Positions 1-10,876 of a DNA stretch of 64,000 nucleotides are shown here, piece by piece. Both the position numbers and the translations under genes were made by a program. Under the pieces are notes generated by a model. It saw nothing but the letters and a program-made list of their open reading frames with translations, ran no database searches and had not been told where the DNA came from. The stretch covers positions 33,898,159 to 33,962,158 of the forward strand of contig NC_030852.1 of NCBI RefSeq assembly GCF_000208745.1, read 5' to 3'. Numbering within the stretch: position 1 is the stretch's first letter; every line of letters starts with the position of its first letter. The DNA is from Theobroma cacao (lineage: Eukaryota > Streptophyta > Magnoliopsida > Malvales > Malvaceae).

Positions 1-480
1 AATTATTAATATTTAAAAGATAAAATTAAATAAAAATAAATAATCATAATAAAATTTAAATTATAAATAAAATATTAATATTTAAATGATAAATTATTAA
101 TATTATAAATAAAATATAAATTATTAATATTTAAAAAATAAATTGAAATAAAAATAAATAATCACAATAACATTTAATATTAATGATTAAAGTATAAATA
201 AAATATTAATATTTAAACTATCAATTTTTAATATTTTAAAATAAATTATACATTATTAATGTTTAAAAATAAAATAATTTAAAAATAAATAATCATAATA
301 ACATTTAAATTATGCATAAAATATTATTATTGGTTAATATTAATTATTAGATTATAAATAAAATATTAATATTTAAAAATAAGATAAAATAAAATAATCA
401 TATATATAATAAAATATATTTTTATTTTTTTATTTTTTATTCATTTCTTATTTCAAAGTTATTATTACCAACCAAACACT
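1..480. repeat. AT-rich repetitive block, probable MITE remnant cut by the window edge
   Basis: This stretch is almost pure A/T. It contains three to four imperfect copies of a unit of about 120-130 bp (an aataaataatcaYaataa core recurs near 38, 158 and 288, with a decayed copy near 390). It ends near 468-480 with ccaaccaaacact, which resembles the terminal sequence of the element at 3646-4318. No gene is visible. It is read as the right part of a non-autonomous transposon whose left end lies outside the window. Family assignment is inference. Confidence 0.45.
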
Positions 481-578
481 GTAATAAATCATAATAATTA
501 TTCTTGCTCTACGTAATACATATTCTATTCTATTATCACGTAATAATTATTTTATTTTATTTTTATTTATTCTATGAT

Positions 579-707
579 CACGTGCTATAGATTTTTTTCA
601 TGAAAAGTCCTGACCAACTGTAGCTAGTTTTTTTTCCACAAGCATGATTTGGAGTTCAATGCTATAGGTCCTGACGCACCAACCAGGTACTCTCGCTTCT
701 ATATAAA
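579..707 (+). promoter_or_regulatory. Promoter of the first osmotin gene: G-box, AC element, TATA box
   Basis: A CACGTG G-box lies at 579-584, an ACCAACC (MYB AC-type) element at 678-684 and a perfect TATATAAA at 700-707, 72 bases before the start codon at 779. The stretch from about 600 to 778 is repeated with high similarity upstream of the duplicate at 4523. The G-box is outside that shared part, so it is private to this copy. Binding by bZIP or MYB factors is inferred from the motifs only. Confidence 0.6.
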
Positions 708-778
708 CCCACTTCTTTCTCCCAACTCTATATCCATACAAGATTATCAAAATTCCAACACTTCTACCGTCCTCCAAA

Positions 779-1453
779 ATGAAGTTCAAAACCGTTTCTA
801 TATTTTCCTTCTCTTTCATTGCTCTCTACTTCACTGTGGCCAATGGTGCCACTATTAACATTCGAAACAACTGTCCCTACACGGTCTGGGCTGCGGCCGT
901 GCCAGGTGGTGGCAGGCGGCTGGACAGAGGTGGAGTCTGGAACCTAAACGTGAACCCTGGCACCACAGGAGCTCGTGTCTGGGCTCGAACCAAGTGCCAA
1001 TTCGATGGTGCCGGGCGTGGCAGATGCGAAACCGGTGACTGTGGGGGGCTCCTCCAGTGCCAAGCCTATGGTGCACCCCCCAACACCCTGGCTGAATACG
1101 CACTAAACCAGTTCAATAACAAGGATTTCTTCGATATCTCTTTAGTCGATGGATTTAATGTTCCTATGGACTTTAGTCCAACTTCTGGGGGGTGCACCCG
1201 GGGTATTAGATGCACGGCAGATATCATAGGGCAGTGCCCTAATCAATTGAAAGCTCCGGGCGGGTGCAATAACCCTTGCACCGTTTTCAGGACTGATCAA
1301 TATTGTTGCAATTCTGGGAACTGTAGGCCTACGGATTTTTCCAGGTTCTTCAAAACAAGGTGCCCCGACGCTTACAGTTACCCTAAAGATGATCAAACAA
1401 GCACGTTTACTTGCCCTGGTGGGACTAACTACAGGGTTGTGTTCTGCCCTTGA
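779..1453 (+). CDS. Osmotin-like thaumatin-family (PR-5) protein, secreted form
   Basis: This is an intronless gene for 224 residues, the usual PR-5 length. Residues 1 to about 23 form a hydrophobic signal peptide ([18 protein letters not shown]...) cleaved before the mature start TINIRNNC. The mature part has all 16 cysteines of large thaumatin-like proteins and the family signature with core [12 protein letters not shown]. Arg, Glu and three Asp residues that line the acidic cleft are in the expected segments ([27 protein letters not shown]). The protein stops right after the last conserved residues (VVFCP) with no C-terminal propeptide, so secretion to the apoplast is expected. PR-5 proteins act in antifungal defence and osmotic stress. 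One oddity is NCRPTDF, where its neighbours have NCGPTxF. A damaged duplicate lies 3.7 kb downstream. Confidence 0.95.
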   Translation: MKFKTVSIFSFSFIALYFTVANGATINIRNNCPYTVWAAAVPGGGRRLDRGGVWNLNVNPGTTGARVWARTKCQFDGAGRGRCETGDCGGLLQCQAYGAPPNTLAEYALNQFNNKDFFDISLVDGFNVPMDFSPTSGGCTRGIRCTADIIGQCPNQLKAPGGCNNPCTVFRTDQYCCNSGNCRPTDFSRFFKTRCPDAYSYPKDDQTSTFTCPGGTNYRVVFCP

Positions 1454-3645
1454 AATCTACTTGCCTTGTGCTTTATGGAGTTATATAGTAGTAGCAGCAC
1501 TGCTGCTGACAATAAAGTGCAAGAAGCTTTCACAGCCGCGTGCATGGAATGACGTGCTAGAGTGAAGTTGTACACAAACTTCAGATATGGAGTTTATGAA
1601 ATTAATAAAGTTTTTATAAGCGTTATGTACTTCATTGCAGAAGTACAACTCTTTTAGCTTACAAATTCTTAATCACGAGTGAATGGATAAATCAATGTCT
1701 GTCTTGGGTAACTTCTATTTTCTCTACCATATCATTGAGATTAATCCACATACTTTGTTGACTTGGTCTTTTGACCTCACAACAAACTAACTAATTAATT
1801 GTTTGATACATGCATTTAATAGTTAATTCCACTACATCATTTTCTCAAGATTCTATATGGTCAATTTATACAAGAGTAAAACTGACAAAATGTTGATACA
1901 GAATTAAGGCTGCATTTAAAGGGACAGAGCAAATTAATAAAAAGTTAAAGTCAACATAGTACAAAGTTTCTCTTTAGGAACTACTAGTCAATAATCATGA
2001 TGTCAATGTTAAAAGATTGCGTAAATCTCAACCAAATTGCCTAACGAAAGGTCATGTTTCCACACATTAATTGTATGTAAAAGGGAGATATTGCCCTTTA
2101 GATATTTTGTTTTGTCATGAATGTTATGTCCAATATAAGAAATCATCTTTATTTCTCAAAGATTTTTCTTCGCTCTATCTTGTTAATTCTTTTATAGACA
2201 AAAAAGAAAAGTGCTGTATTGCACAACATAGATAACAACTTGTGCGAGTAAGATGCCATCCCTGCAAGGCTGATTACTATGAATCTCATACCAATTTTGT
2301 TATGTCAAATCAATAATTAAATCAAAGTAAATAATTATATCAGAAAAAGTTAATTCAAGTCAAAATTCTTTATGATAACTGAGTAGTTAAAATTATTTCG
2401 GTAATATGATATGAGGGTTTATAGTAATTCACTCAAAAGTATTTTTAAATTTTATTTTTAGCTCTTAATCTACATGATATATCCAGAATTTTGCTCTTTA
2501 AATCTCATCCAATAATTTTTTTTCCATTGTATTCTTTCTTTTATAGTTTAAATGCAAAATTTCCAAATTAAAACGATATTGAAAGATTAAGTTCTAATTG
2601 TAGAAATGTCCACTATAATTAAGCAAATCAAGATAATAAAACTGAAAAGGACAAGCAAAAAAAGTCTCTCTTTCTCTTTTTGATTAAGTTATGTTTTGAA
2701 TGATTACGTGACTTTCCCATAGTATTCTTTTTTTAGTACCAAGCAAAACTGAATCTTCTTTCGGAAGAAATTTGAATTTCTAAATTTAAGTCTCAGCACT
2801 AGTTTCAAACTATATAATATAATAAAACTTTAAAAGACAATATTGCAAGAGACTTTCTTACAATTGTTAAGTCTTTCTCCTCTGGTTGGAGTAGGGCGAA
2901 AATGCTAGGTTAGAGAGGCAAAAATTGTATTATAATAATATTCTTGGTTTAATAATTCGATAGACGTACGTGGATAGGAATTGGAGATGTTTACTATGAC
3001 TGCGTTTCGGTTTTCTTCTCTGCTATTGCAAAAAAAAAGAAGGAGAAAATTTTGAAAAAGTTAAAGTATTATACGTGTCTCAACTGAAGAGGGCTTACAT
3101 TTTCTTCTAAATAATATAATTTATTAATTGCTTATAATTTCCTTTAATACTATTAAGGTGTGAATGCATGTATGAGCACAGGTGTACAATGAATATATAT
3201 ATATATAGTAGTCTTTAGTTTTTAGTGCTCTTTTGCCTGTCAATTCTTCCTTGGAAGAAAATTCTACCAAGTCCTCTTAAGAAACTTCAGTGGGATAGAG
3301 ATTGGTAATCACATAGACTCCAAAATATCTTAAATGTTGGCTTCAATATTTTCCTTCATTTCTAAGTGTAAATAAACTTTTTCATTTTGTAATGTGAACA
3401 ATTTGAAGTTACGTAGGTAGGTTCTTAAGTGGAATGAAGCGTTAAAGTACATTTACCCTTCTTGCAACTAGTTGTTAAGCTGGCAAGTGGCTACCTTCGT
3501 TTACGATAAAGGCCATAGCTAGGTACTGGGCTTTGCTCTTGACTTGTCTCAAGTTGGCAAAGAAGTCAAGTGATGATATCATCTAAAGATATTCCAAGCC
3601 TCGACACTGACGTCATTCAAAACAATTTTCCACAAACATTATAAT
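1454..3645. other. Intergenic DNA downstream of the first osmotin gene; shared duplication block
   Basis: There is no credible gene here. The first about 170 bases are the 3' UTR of the osmotin gene. The stretch from about 1910 to 2275 is strongly similar to 5222-5570 downstream of the pseudogene copy. This shows that the duplication included about 0.8 kb of 3' flank and that copy two later lost about 0.4 kb corresponding to roughly 1500-1910. The rest is AT-rich with short microsatellites such as (TA)n near 3196. Confidence 0.6.
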
Positions 3646-4318
3646 AGCGTTTGGTACCAGAAAAGTGTAAGTACATTTTTTTGTAATATGTTCAATTAAA
3701 TTATATTGTAATATATATTTTGAAATAAATTCACGTAATGTAAAATTATAATGTAATCATATTACAACAAAAAAATATAATGTGATTGCAATCATAACCA
3801 ATACAATCATATTATATTACATTCTGTAATATTTTTAAAATATTTTATCTTTTAATTTTTTATTATTATTTAAAAATATTTTATAATGTTATAATTAAAA
3901 TAAAAAATATTAAAATAATATATATATATAAAATAAAAATTAAAATAAAATAAAATATTAAAAATTAAAATTTATATAATATAAGTAAAAGAAATTAAAA
4001 TAAATATAATAATATAAAATATATTANATTATACTAAGAAACAAAATAAAATATGACATTAAAAATAATTTTAAAAAATGATATTATATAAAAATTAATA
4101 ATAAAAAATATAAATATATTAAACTTACATTTTAATAAATAGAGATAATTTTAAAAATTAACATTATATTTTTAACAAAATACTATTATCTTTCTTATAT
4201 TTTAATCATTATTTTACTTATATATCAAATATTGTAATATTATTTTTTCTACAATTACATTATTTACAACCACATTATCTATAATCACATTACATTATAA
4301 AATATCAAACACTTCCTA
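3646..4318. mobile_element. AT-rich MITE-like element upstream of the osmotin pseudogene
   Basis: This element of about 670 bp is extremely AT-rich. Its ends are roughly inverted: gcgtttggta near 3649 and atatcaaacac near 4303-4313. Just inside each end are complementary-looking runs of taatgtgattgcaatca and acattatctataatcacatt type. It has no coding capacity and contains one N at 4027. It sits about 200 bases before the start codon of the duplicated osmotin pseudogene. A clear target-site duplication was not found, so the exact borders and superfamily are uncertain. Confidence 0.5.
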
Positions 4319-4442
4319 TATTCTTTCCATTTGAAGTCGTGACGCACTGTAGCCAGTTTTTTTATTTCCACAAGCATGATTCATAGTTCAATGCTGTAGA
4401 TCCTGACGCACCAACCAGGGGTCTAGTCACTACTCTCGCTTC

Positions 4443-4450
4443 TCGATAAA
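4443..4450 (+). promoter_or_regulatory. Decayed TATA box of the osmotin pseudogene
   Basis: Aligned to the promoter at 700-707, the perfect TATATAAA of the first gene is TCGATAAA here, while the sequence on both sides is nearly identical. The AC element ACCAACC is kept at 4410-4416. Loss of the TATA core agrees with the broken reading frame downstream. Confidence 0.65.
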
Positions 4451-4522
4451 CCCACTTCTTTCTCCCCAACTCCATAGCTATACAAGATTATCAAAATTCC
4501 AACACTTCTGCCGTCCTCCAAA

Positions 4523-5187
4523 ATGAAGTTCAAAACCGTTACTATATTTTCCTTCTCTTTTATTGCTCTCTACTTCACTGTGGCCAATGCTGCCACTATT
4601 AACATTCGAAACAACTGTCCCTACAGGGTCTGGGCTGCAGCGGTGCCCGGTGGTGGCAGGCAGCTGGACAGAGGTGGACCCTGGGACCTAAACGTGAACC
4701 CTGGCACCAGAGGTCGTGTCTGGGCTGGAACCAAGTGCCAATTCGATGGTGTGGGGCGTGGAAGATGCGAAACCGGTGACTGTGGGGGGCTCCTCCAGTG
4801 CCAAGCCTATGGTGCACCCCCCCAACACCCTGGTTGAATACACACTAAGCCAGTTCAATAGCTTGGATTTCTTCGATATCTCTTTAGTTGATGGATTTAA
4901 TGTTCCTATGGACTTTAGTCCAACTTCTGGGGGGTGCAGCCGGGGTATTCGATGTACGGCAGATATCATAGGCCAGTGCCCTCATCAATTGAAAGCTCCG
5001 GGTGGGTGCAATGACCCTTGCACCGTTTTCAAGACTGATCAATATTGTTGCAATAACTGTGGTCCTACGGATTTTTCCAGGTTCTTCAAGACAAGGTGCC
5101 CCGACGCTTAGTTACCCTACAGATGATCAAACAAGCACGTTTACTTGCCCTGGTGGGACTAACTACAGGGTTGTGTTCTGCCCTTGA
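4523..5187 (+). pseudogene. Osmotin-like pseudogene, recent duplicate with two frameshifts
   Basis: It is closely similar to the gene at 779-1453 along its whole length, from the signal peptide to the VVFCP end. Two lesions break it. A run of six C in the parent is seven C here (4817-4823), which shifts the frame in the APPNTLAEY region. Further on, a two-base loss in the CPDAYSYP region creates a TAG at 5109-5111. There are also two in-frame losses, one codon near 4711 and two codons near 5055. The first frame alone would give a protein of about 104 residues with only five of the sixteen cysteines. With the TATA box also altered, the locus is probably silent. Sequencing error in the C-run cannot be excluded, but the second lesion is independent. 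Confidence 0.9.
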
Positions 5188-6476
5188 AATGTATTTGCCT
5201 TGTGCTTTATGTACTTGCCGTAATTAACGGGACAGAGCCAATTAATAAAAGGTTAAAGTCAATATAGTACAAAGTTTATCTTTAGGAACTACATGATGTC
5301 AAAGCTAAAGATTGCAAAAATCTCAACCAAATTGCCCAACGAAAGGTCATGTTTCCAAACATTAATTGCATGTAAAAGGAAGATATAACCTTTTAGATAT
5401 TTTGCTTCGTCATGAATGCTATGTCCAATAAGAAATAATCTTTATTTCGCAAAGACTTTTCTTCGCTCTATCTTGTCCGTTCTTTTATAGATAAAAAGGA
5501 AAGTGTCGTATTGCACAACAAAGATAACAACTGGCGGGAGTAAAACGACATACCTGCAAGGCTGATTCCTAATTTCGACGTCGCATGGTAACGATCAAAG
5601 ACGAGTCTACGATTTTGAAAGCAAGGCAAGAAGATGGTTAAGAGTACTCTGTTCCCGTTCATTCTCATTCTAGAATTCCGCCTTGTCACAGTGCATTGTT
5701 TTCAATGTTACTGTTTTTTTTTATAATTATTATTATTATTTTGTCATTTTGTTGGGAACCTGACTAGGTCCAGCCCCTCCTTCATTTGGCATTGGCCTTC
5801 AGGTGGAAGGCTTGGCTTTGCTTTTTGATTGGCTATGATTGTGCCACCTAAGCAAGATCAACGGCTAAGATTCTTGACAAACAGGCTAGCCAAATTTGTT
5901 TTTTTTTTTGTTTTGAAAAGCAACAAGGTAGCCAAATTTTGCAAAGTTCTTTAGTGCAAGGTGGTGAAAAATTTGGAGGGTATTTGTAGGTGATTAGGAA
6001 ATTACGTATTAGTTATGGAGAATTAGTATGTTTAGTCTCTTTTTGTGGTGAGATCTTGCAATGTAATTTTTAGAGGTATATTTTGATATTTTTCTAAAAT
6101 ATTATATAGTTGATTTTTATAGTAAATTTTGCTATCAATTTGTTTTATGTTTTTTTATTACACTGAAAAATTTTTACGTATATTTGATATTTTTTATTTT
6201 TTATTGATGTTTATTAATATCTTTTTATTTATATTTTCATGAAGAAAAAATCTTGCAATTCAATTTATATATTTATTTCATCTTAAATTCGAAATCCGCC
6301 TTTGTTTTTATTATTCATTTTTTCTCATCACTAAACTCGTTATTCATAGAGATGTTCCATATGGACTGCCTAACAATCTAGAAATCCAATTCTCGACTTG
6401 ACTTTGAGTACTCTAGCCAAATCCTAACATCATCATCATCTCCCAAAGTTTCCAACAAAATTCTATCACGCAATTA
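5188..6476. other. Intergenic DNA between osmotin loci
   Basis: No gene is visible. 5222-5570 is the duplicated 3' flank shared with 1910-2275. The remainder is AT-rich. A W-box-like TTGACT lies at 6398-6403, upstream of the next osmotin gene. Confidence 0.55.
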
Positions 6477-6528
6477 CACGTGTAAATCATCAACAGCGAT
6501 GCCGCGGCAACCTCCACCTCTATATAAA
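6477..6528 (+). promoter_or_regulatory. ACACGTGT element and TATA box of the third osmotin locus
   Basis: A palindromic ACACGTGT (CACGTG core at 6477-6482) lies 38 bases before a perfect TATATAAA at 6521-6528. The start codon is at 6607. This arrangement is typical of ABA- or stress-responsive promoters, but function is inferred from the motifs only. Confidence 0.6.
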
Positions 6529-6606
6529 TCTCCGCCCTTTCCACTACGAAGCACCGCAAACCCATCAAACATAATATTAGGAGATAGCCAATTCGCTTTC
6601 ACCAAA

Positions 6607-7281
6607 ATGAGTTCCTTCAAAACCCTTCCAACCCTTTCTTTCCTCTTTGTGACCCTCTTCAGCTTAGCCCACGCAGCCACATTTGATATCAGAAACAACT
6701 GCCCTTACACTGTCTGGGCTGCTGCAGTGCCCGGTGGTGGCAGACGAATGAACCGTGGTGAAACATGGCAAATCAGTGCAGCCCCTGGAACCACACAAGC
6801 CCGCATTTGGGCTAGAACCAACTGCCAATTTGATGCTTCCGGGAGAGGCAAGTGTCAGACCGGTGACTGTGGCGGGGTCCTGGAATGCAAGGGCTACGGT
6901 TCACCCCCTAACACACTAGCTGAATATGCAATAGGCCAATTCGCTAACCAGGACTTTATTGATATCTCTAACATTGATGGTTTCAACGTTCCTATGGAGT
7001 TCAGCTCAAACTCTCCAGGGTGCACAAGAGTTATCAAGTGTACAGCAGACATTGTCGGGCAGTGCCCGAATGAGTTGAAGGTTCCTGGAGGATGTAATGG
7101 GCCTTGTCCAGTGTTCAAGACAGAGGAGCACTGCTGCAATTCAGGTAACTGTGGCCCCACAAACTTCTCTAAGTTTTTCAAGGACAGGTGCCCAGACGCT
7201 TACAGTTACCCCAAGGATGATCCCACAAGCCTGTTTACTTGCCCCACCGGGACTAACTACAAAGTTATATTCTGCCCCTGA
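6607..7281 (+). CDS. Osmotin-like thaumatin-family (PR-5) protein, secreted form
   Basis: This intronless gene encodes 224 residues. The in-frame ATG at 6499 lies upstream of the TATA box, so the ATG at 6607 is chosen; it gives a normal signal peptide ([18 protein letters not shown]...AHA) followed by the mature start ATFDIRNNC. All 16 cysteines are present, as is the signature with core [12 protein letters not shown]. The acidic-cleft residues lie in [21 protein letters not shown] and CPDAYS. Like the copy at 779 it ends at VIFCP without a propeptide, so an extracellular location is expected. It is clearly more diverged from the copy at 779 than that copy is from the pseudogene at 4523, so it marks an older duplication in the cluster. 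Confidence 0.95.
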   Translation: MSSFKTLPTLSFLFVTLFSLAHAATFDIRNNCPYTVWAAAVPGGGRRMNRGETWQISAAPGTTQARIWARTNCQFDASGRGKCQTGDCGGVLECKGYGSPPNTLAEYAIGQFANQDFIDISNIDGFNVPMEFSSNSPGCTRVIKCTADIVGQCPNELKVPGGCNGPCPVFKTEEHCCNSGNCGPTNFSKFFKDRCPDAYSYPKDDPTSLFTCPTGTNYKVIFCP

Positions 7282-7955
7282 AGAGTTCGAACGGTTTTAA
7301 GTCGCCTAGACAAATTAGGTTATACCATACCTATATATAGCAACATATGGAATAAAAGCATATGAAGGTTATTTGAGCACATCTTTCTCATGATGTGCAA
7401 ATGTTCTGACTTGTAATAAGTGTTCTATCCTATATGAAAATTTGGGACTTCTATAAGTTCCGATTTATAATAATTTTTCGTGAATACTATACTTATATAA
7501 ATTAGTAGTACTAATGTTTGCTCAATTTTATATATGACTTAATACTTAAGTAAGTTTAAGATGCCCATTTTTTCCCACTCATGCTATGGGTGAATTACAA
7601 ATTAATTAACTTCAAAAAATCCTTACAGATAAAATTGAGAACTTCATTTTGAAAAAAGAAGTATAAAAAAAATTCATTTTTATAATTTAAAGAATCGAAA
7701 TTCGAGCTTGAAAGCTTCCGCGAGTTTATTTGCGAAGAGAGGCGTGGCTGAATCCAGTCTCTAGACGATTCTTCGAAGCAGGGAAAAGCCCAAGAGACCG
7801 AGAGAGGTCGGCCCTTCCGTTCAACTATCATCTTTCTTTCCATGTGTGGTTCCGTTTCTTGACTTTTCGTTTCTCCATTGCTGATTTCAGGTCTGTTAAA
7901 TGATTGACATGATCTTTTATGTCATAGGTTCAACCAACCATTGAAAATTCAAAGC
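7282..7955. other. Intergenic DNA
   Basis: It holds the 3' UTR of the preceding osmotin gene (an aataaa signal lies near 7351) and then unique sequence. 7700-7840 is locally richer in G/C, but no reading frame there resembles a known protein. Confidence 0.5.
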
Positions 7956-7959
7956 AATA

Positions 7960-9540
7960 CAGAATCAGATCAGTTTTACCAAATATCAAGCTTTTCTCCC
8001 CTCTTTGCTCTGTTTTTTATCAATCTTTTCAGCTTTTCTTCACCATCGCCCGTGCAGCTAGGGGCGGAGCGTCCTTCACGCTCCCAAAAATTTTAAAATT
8101 TTTTATATATTACATATATTTTTAATGAACTCAAAATTTTTTTTATTGAATTATTAATACAATATGTTATATATATTTTTAATAAACCTCTAAAATAATT
8201 TTTATTAAATTATTAATATAAATAAAAAAATAAATAATTCTATAAATCTATTTAATTTTACGCTAACTTTAAAATTTTTCCTTTTTAAGTTTTTTAAGGC
8301 CTCTTTCCATCTCTTTCTTTTATTCTTTTTCTTCTTTTTTATCTTTTTATTGTGAAATTATAAAAAAATAAAGTTTTTTTATTTTTTATTTATATTATTA
8401 TTACTATTATTTTTATTTATTTATTTTTTTAATTTTATTCTATTTGATCATATGTTTTAAGTTTTTATAAATTTTCATTTTCAAATTTCTATGAATTATC
8501 AACTATATATTTTTTTTGTTATATAATTTTATCTTTTACTTGTCATGTTTTTTTTATTATTATATGTTCTCAATTATTTTAATTTTTAAAAATTAAAAAA
8601 TTATTATATAATTCTTCAATATGTATTATAGCATTATATTATTATTATTTATTTAAAATTAACATTACATTATTGATTATTATTTAAACTTTTATTAATA
8701 TATATTTTTAATTAATCTTAATTATATAAGATATTTTTTATATGTTTTATATTTTATATTTCGTTAAAAAATTATCTTTGAGTATTTAATCTTTAAACCA
8801 TATTAATTATATAAAAAATTATTAATTTTATATATTATATTTAATTATTTATATTATATGTATTATTTTTCATCTTTGACACTCCTATAGTTCCGCCTCT
8901 ACCTCTGCATGCAGCTAGTTTTGAAATAATAAACAATTGCTCCTACGCAGTCTGGGCCGCAGCCGTGCCCTGCGGAGAAGAGAGAACTTCATCATGGCCA
9001 GATATGGATCAGCCACCAACACGGACCCTAATTTCGATGATCAAGGCCGCATATGGGCTCTAACCAATTGCAAAGCCGATGCCCCGTGGGACTCTCAAAT
9101 GTGAAACCGGAAACTGTAAAGAAGGCCCATACTGCAACTGCTATATGGGGAATTCCCATCCACCTTACCTGAATATCATTTCAACTTGACCCAGAGCCTG
9201 GATTTCATGGATATTTCTGTGGTTTGTCGGATTCCACGTTCCCATGGAATATAATATAACCCCACGTCGAGTAATTGCTCCAGCCAAGAGCGTGGCTGAT
9301 GTCAATAGCCTCTGCCCCAAGAGCTAAGGCATCCTGGAAGGTGCTATATTATCCTTGTTACACTTTCAAGAACAAGCAGTTTTGCCGCGATGGCGGCTAG
9401 CGGTTGTGGACCTACAGCTTACTCGAAGATGTTCAAGGACGCCTGCCCCGTTGCCTTTACTTATGTTCCGGATGATGCTACCGGCACCTTCACTTGCCCT
9501 ACTGGCGCTGATTATAGGGTTTGTTTTGTCCTTATTGATA
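7960..9540 (+). pseudogene. Degenerate thaumatin-like pseudogene split by a transposon
   Basis: The upstream part (about 7960-8056) reads as a signal-peptide-like hydrophobic stretch ending FFTIARA. The downstream part resumes at 8911 with AASFEIINNCSYAVWAAAVP and continues, with several frameshifts and stops, through recognisable thaumatin-family blocks. These include KCETGNC near 9096, FHVPMEY near 9233, and CGPTAYSKMFKDACP with TGTFTCPTGADYR near 9408-9520. A one-base loss near the end scrambles the final VVFCP. The two halves join in frame once the insertion at 8062-8910 is set aside. No clear start codon remains. It is more diverged than the other pseudogene and therefore older. Confidence 0.85.
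8062..8910. mobile_element. Non-autonomous hAT-like element inside the thaumatin pseudogene
   Basis: An 849-bp AT-rich insertion is flanked by identical gcagctag copies (8054-8061 and 8911-8918), an 8-bp target-site duplication of hAT size. Just inside lie imperfect terminal inverted repeats: taggggcggagc on the left and the complement of gttccgcctcta on the right. The GGGCGGA core is typical of short plant hAT elements. It has no coding capacity. The duplication overlaps the terminal repeat by a few bases, so the borders may be off by several bases. The insertion is precise enough that the pseudogene frame reads across it when it is left out. Confidence 0.75.
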
Positions 9541-10031
9541 TCTGTATTCTCTTCTTTCTTTTGATTGGATCATCACAGACATATTTCCATTTCAAGAAAG
9601 AATTGTGAGTATCGTCTTCTCCTCTGTTTCCAAACCTTAGGATGGACAATGGAATCATGTTCCTATATTGTTAAGCCTATGCTTCAGAAATTGGATTTTT
9701 TTTCTTTTTGGAATAAGAAACTGGATAAATTGGCTTGTATAAATATACAGTTAGGCGGCTGGCTTCAAACTCATAAGTCTAGCCCGTTTCAGTTAGGTCT
9801 GATATGATATTTAAGCCACAGCCCAACTAACTAGGCCTAGTTCATAAATTGCTTTTTTATGCATTTTAATTAAAAAATAAAATCCAAGCCCTCCCATGAA
9901 ATGATTCACGCGTGAGTATTTAGCAGCTAGCATGGATAGTTCGAGATTCCAGTGTAGTATAGAGAATGACTCCCATTTTCTAAAGTTAAAACATTGGCCT
10001 TATCTTCATTAAGATTTTTAAGTGATCAAGT
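9541..10031. other. Intergenic DNA
   Basis: Unique sequence between the degenerate pseudogene and the last osmotin gene. Short open frames here (for example around 9565-9807) have no family resemblance and no promoter, and are not called. Confidence 0.5.
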
Positions 10032-10112
10032 AGCCGCCTCGACCTTTATTAAAACAATGTCCCACTTGCCATTATTTACGTCAAGGAACATGCCGCCCTT
10101 CTTGTATATAAA
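10032..10112 (+). promoter_or_regulatory. GCC-box and TATA box of the last osmotin gene
   Basis: AGCCGCC at 10032-10038 is the core GCC-box bound by ethylene-response factors in many PR promoters. A TATATAAA follows at 10105-10112, 42 bases before the start codon, leaving a very short 5' UTR. No GCC-box is seen close upstream of the other osmotin loci in the window. Confidence 0.65.
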
Positions 10113-10153
10113 CCTCCCTGCCTAATGAACAAATCCCCACGCAAAGGCCAACC

Positions 10154-10876
10154 ATGAGCTGCTTAACCAATTTCCAGTTCTCCTCCATCCTCTTCACCAT
10201 CCTTTTCATCTCCACCCATGCAGCGCTTTTCGAAATCCGCAACGAGTGCTCCTACACTGTCTGGGCTGCAGCCTCTCCTGGTGGTGGGCGTCGCCTAGAC
10301 CCTTGGCAAAGTTGGACCATCAACGTGCCTGCTGGTACGGCCATGGCTCGTATCTGGGGTCGAACCAACTGCAATTTTGATGGCAGTGGTAAGGGTCACT
10401 GCAAAACTGGTGACTGCGGCGGACTCCTAGAGTGCCGAGGCTGGGGTGCTCCTCCAAACACCCTGGCCGAATATGCCCTTAACCAATTTGGCAACATGGA
10501 TTTCTATGATATTTCCCTAGTTGATGGATTTAATATCCCCATGGTGTTTGGTCCAACTAGCGGTGGTTGTCACAACATTTGGTGCACTGCAGACATTAAC
10601 GGGCAGTGCCCCAATGAACTAAGGGCTCCGGGTGGGTGTAATAACCCATGCACAGTGTTTAAGACTAATGAATTTTGTTGCACGCAAGGGTACGGGACCT
10701 GCGGGCCGACCGATTTCTCAAGGTTCTTCAAGAGTAGGTGTCCTGATTCTTACAGTTATCCGCAGGATGATCCATCAAGCACGTTTACTTGCGCTGGTGG
10801 TGCCAATTACAGGGTTGTATTTTGCCCGAGAGGCTCTCCTCATCTGGAGATGGTTGGAAGCAAGAGCCAAGAGTGA
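10154..10876 (+). CDS. Osmotin (PR-5) with C-terminal propeptide, probably vacuolar
   Basis: This intronless gene encodes 240 residues. It has a signal peptide ([23 protein letters not shown]), a mature start ALFEIRNEC, 16 cysteines and the signature with core [12 protein letters not shown]. The cleft residues are in place ([27 protein letters not shown]). Unlike the other intact copies, it continues 15 residues beyond VVFCP ([15 protein letters not shown]). Tobacco osmotin has a similar cleavable tail that directs it to the vacuole, so a vacuolar basic or neutral isoform is inferred. An oddity is FTCAGGANY in place of the usual FTCPxGxNY. A GCC-box upstream suggests ethylene or jasmonate control. 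Confidence 0.95.
   Translation: MSCLTNFQFSSILFTILFISTHAALFEIRNECSYTVWAAASPGGGRRLDPWQSWTINVPAGTAMARIWGRTNCNFDGSGKGHCKTGDCGGLLECRGWGAPPNTLAEYALNQFGNMDFYDISLVDGFNIPMVFGPTSGGCHNIWCTADINGQCPNELRAPGGCNNPCTVFKTNEFCCTQGYGTCGPTDFSRFFKSRCPDSYSYPQDDPSSTFTCAGGANYRVVFCPRGSPHLEMVGSKSQE

Noticed and set aside
9565..9807. An 80-codon plus-strand frame after the thaumatin relic
   Set aside because: It starts beyond the end of the thaumatin homology, has no recognisable domain and no promoter.
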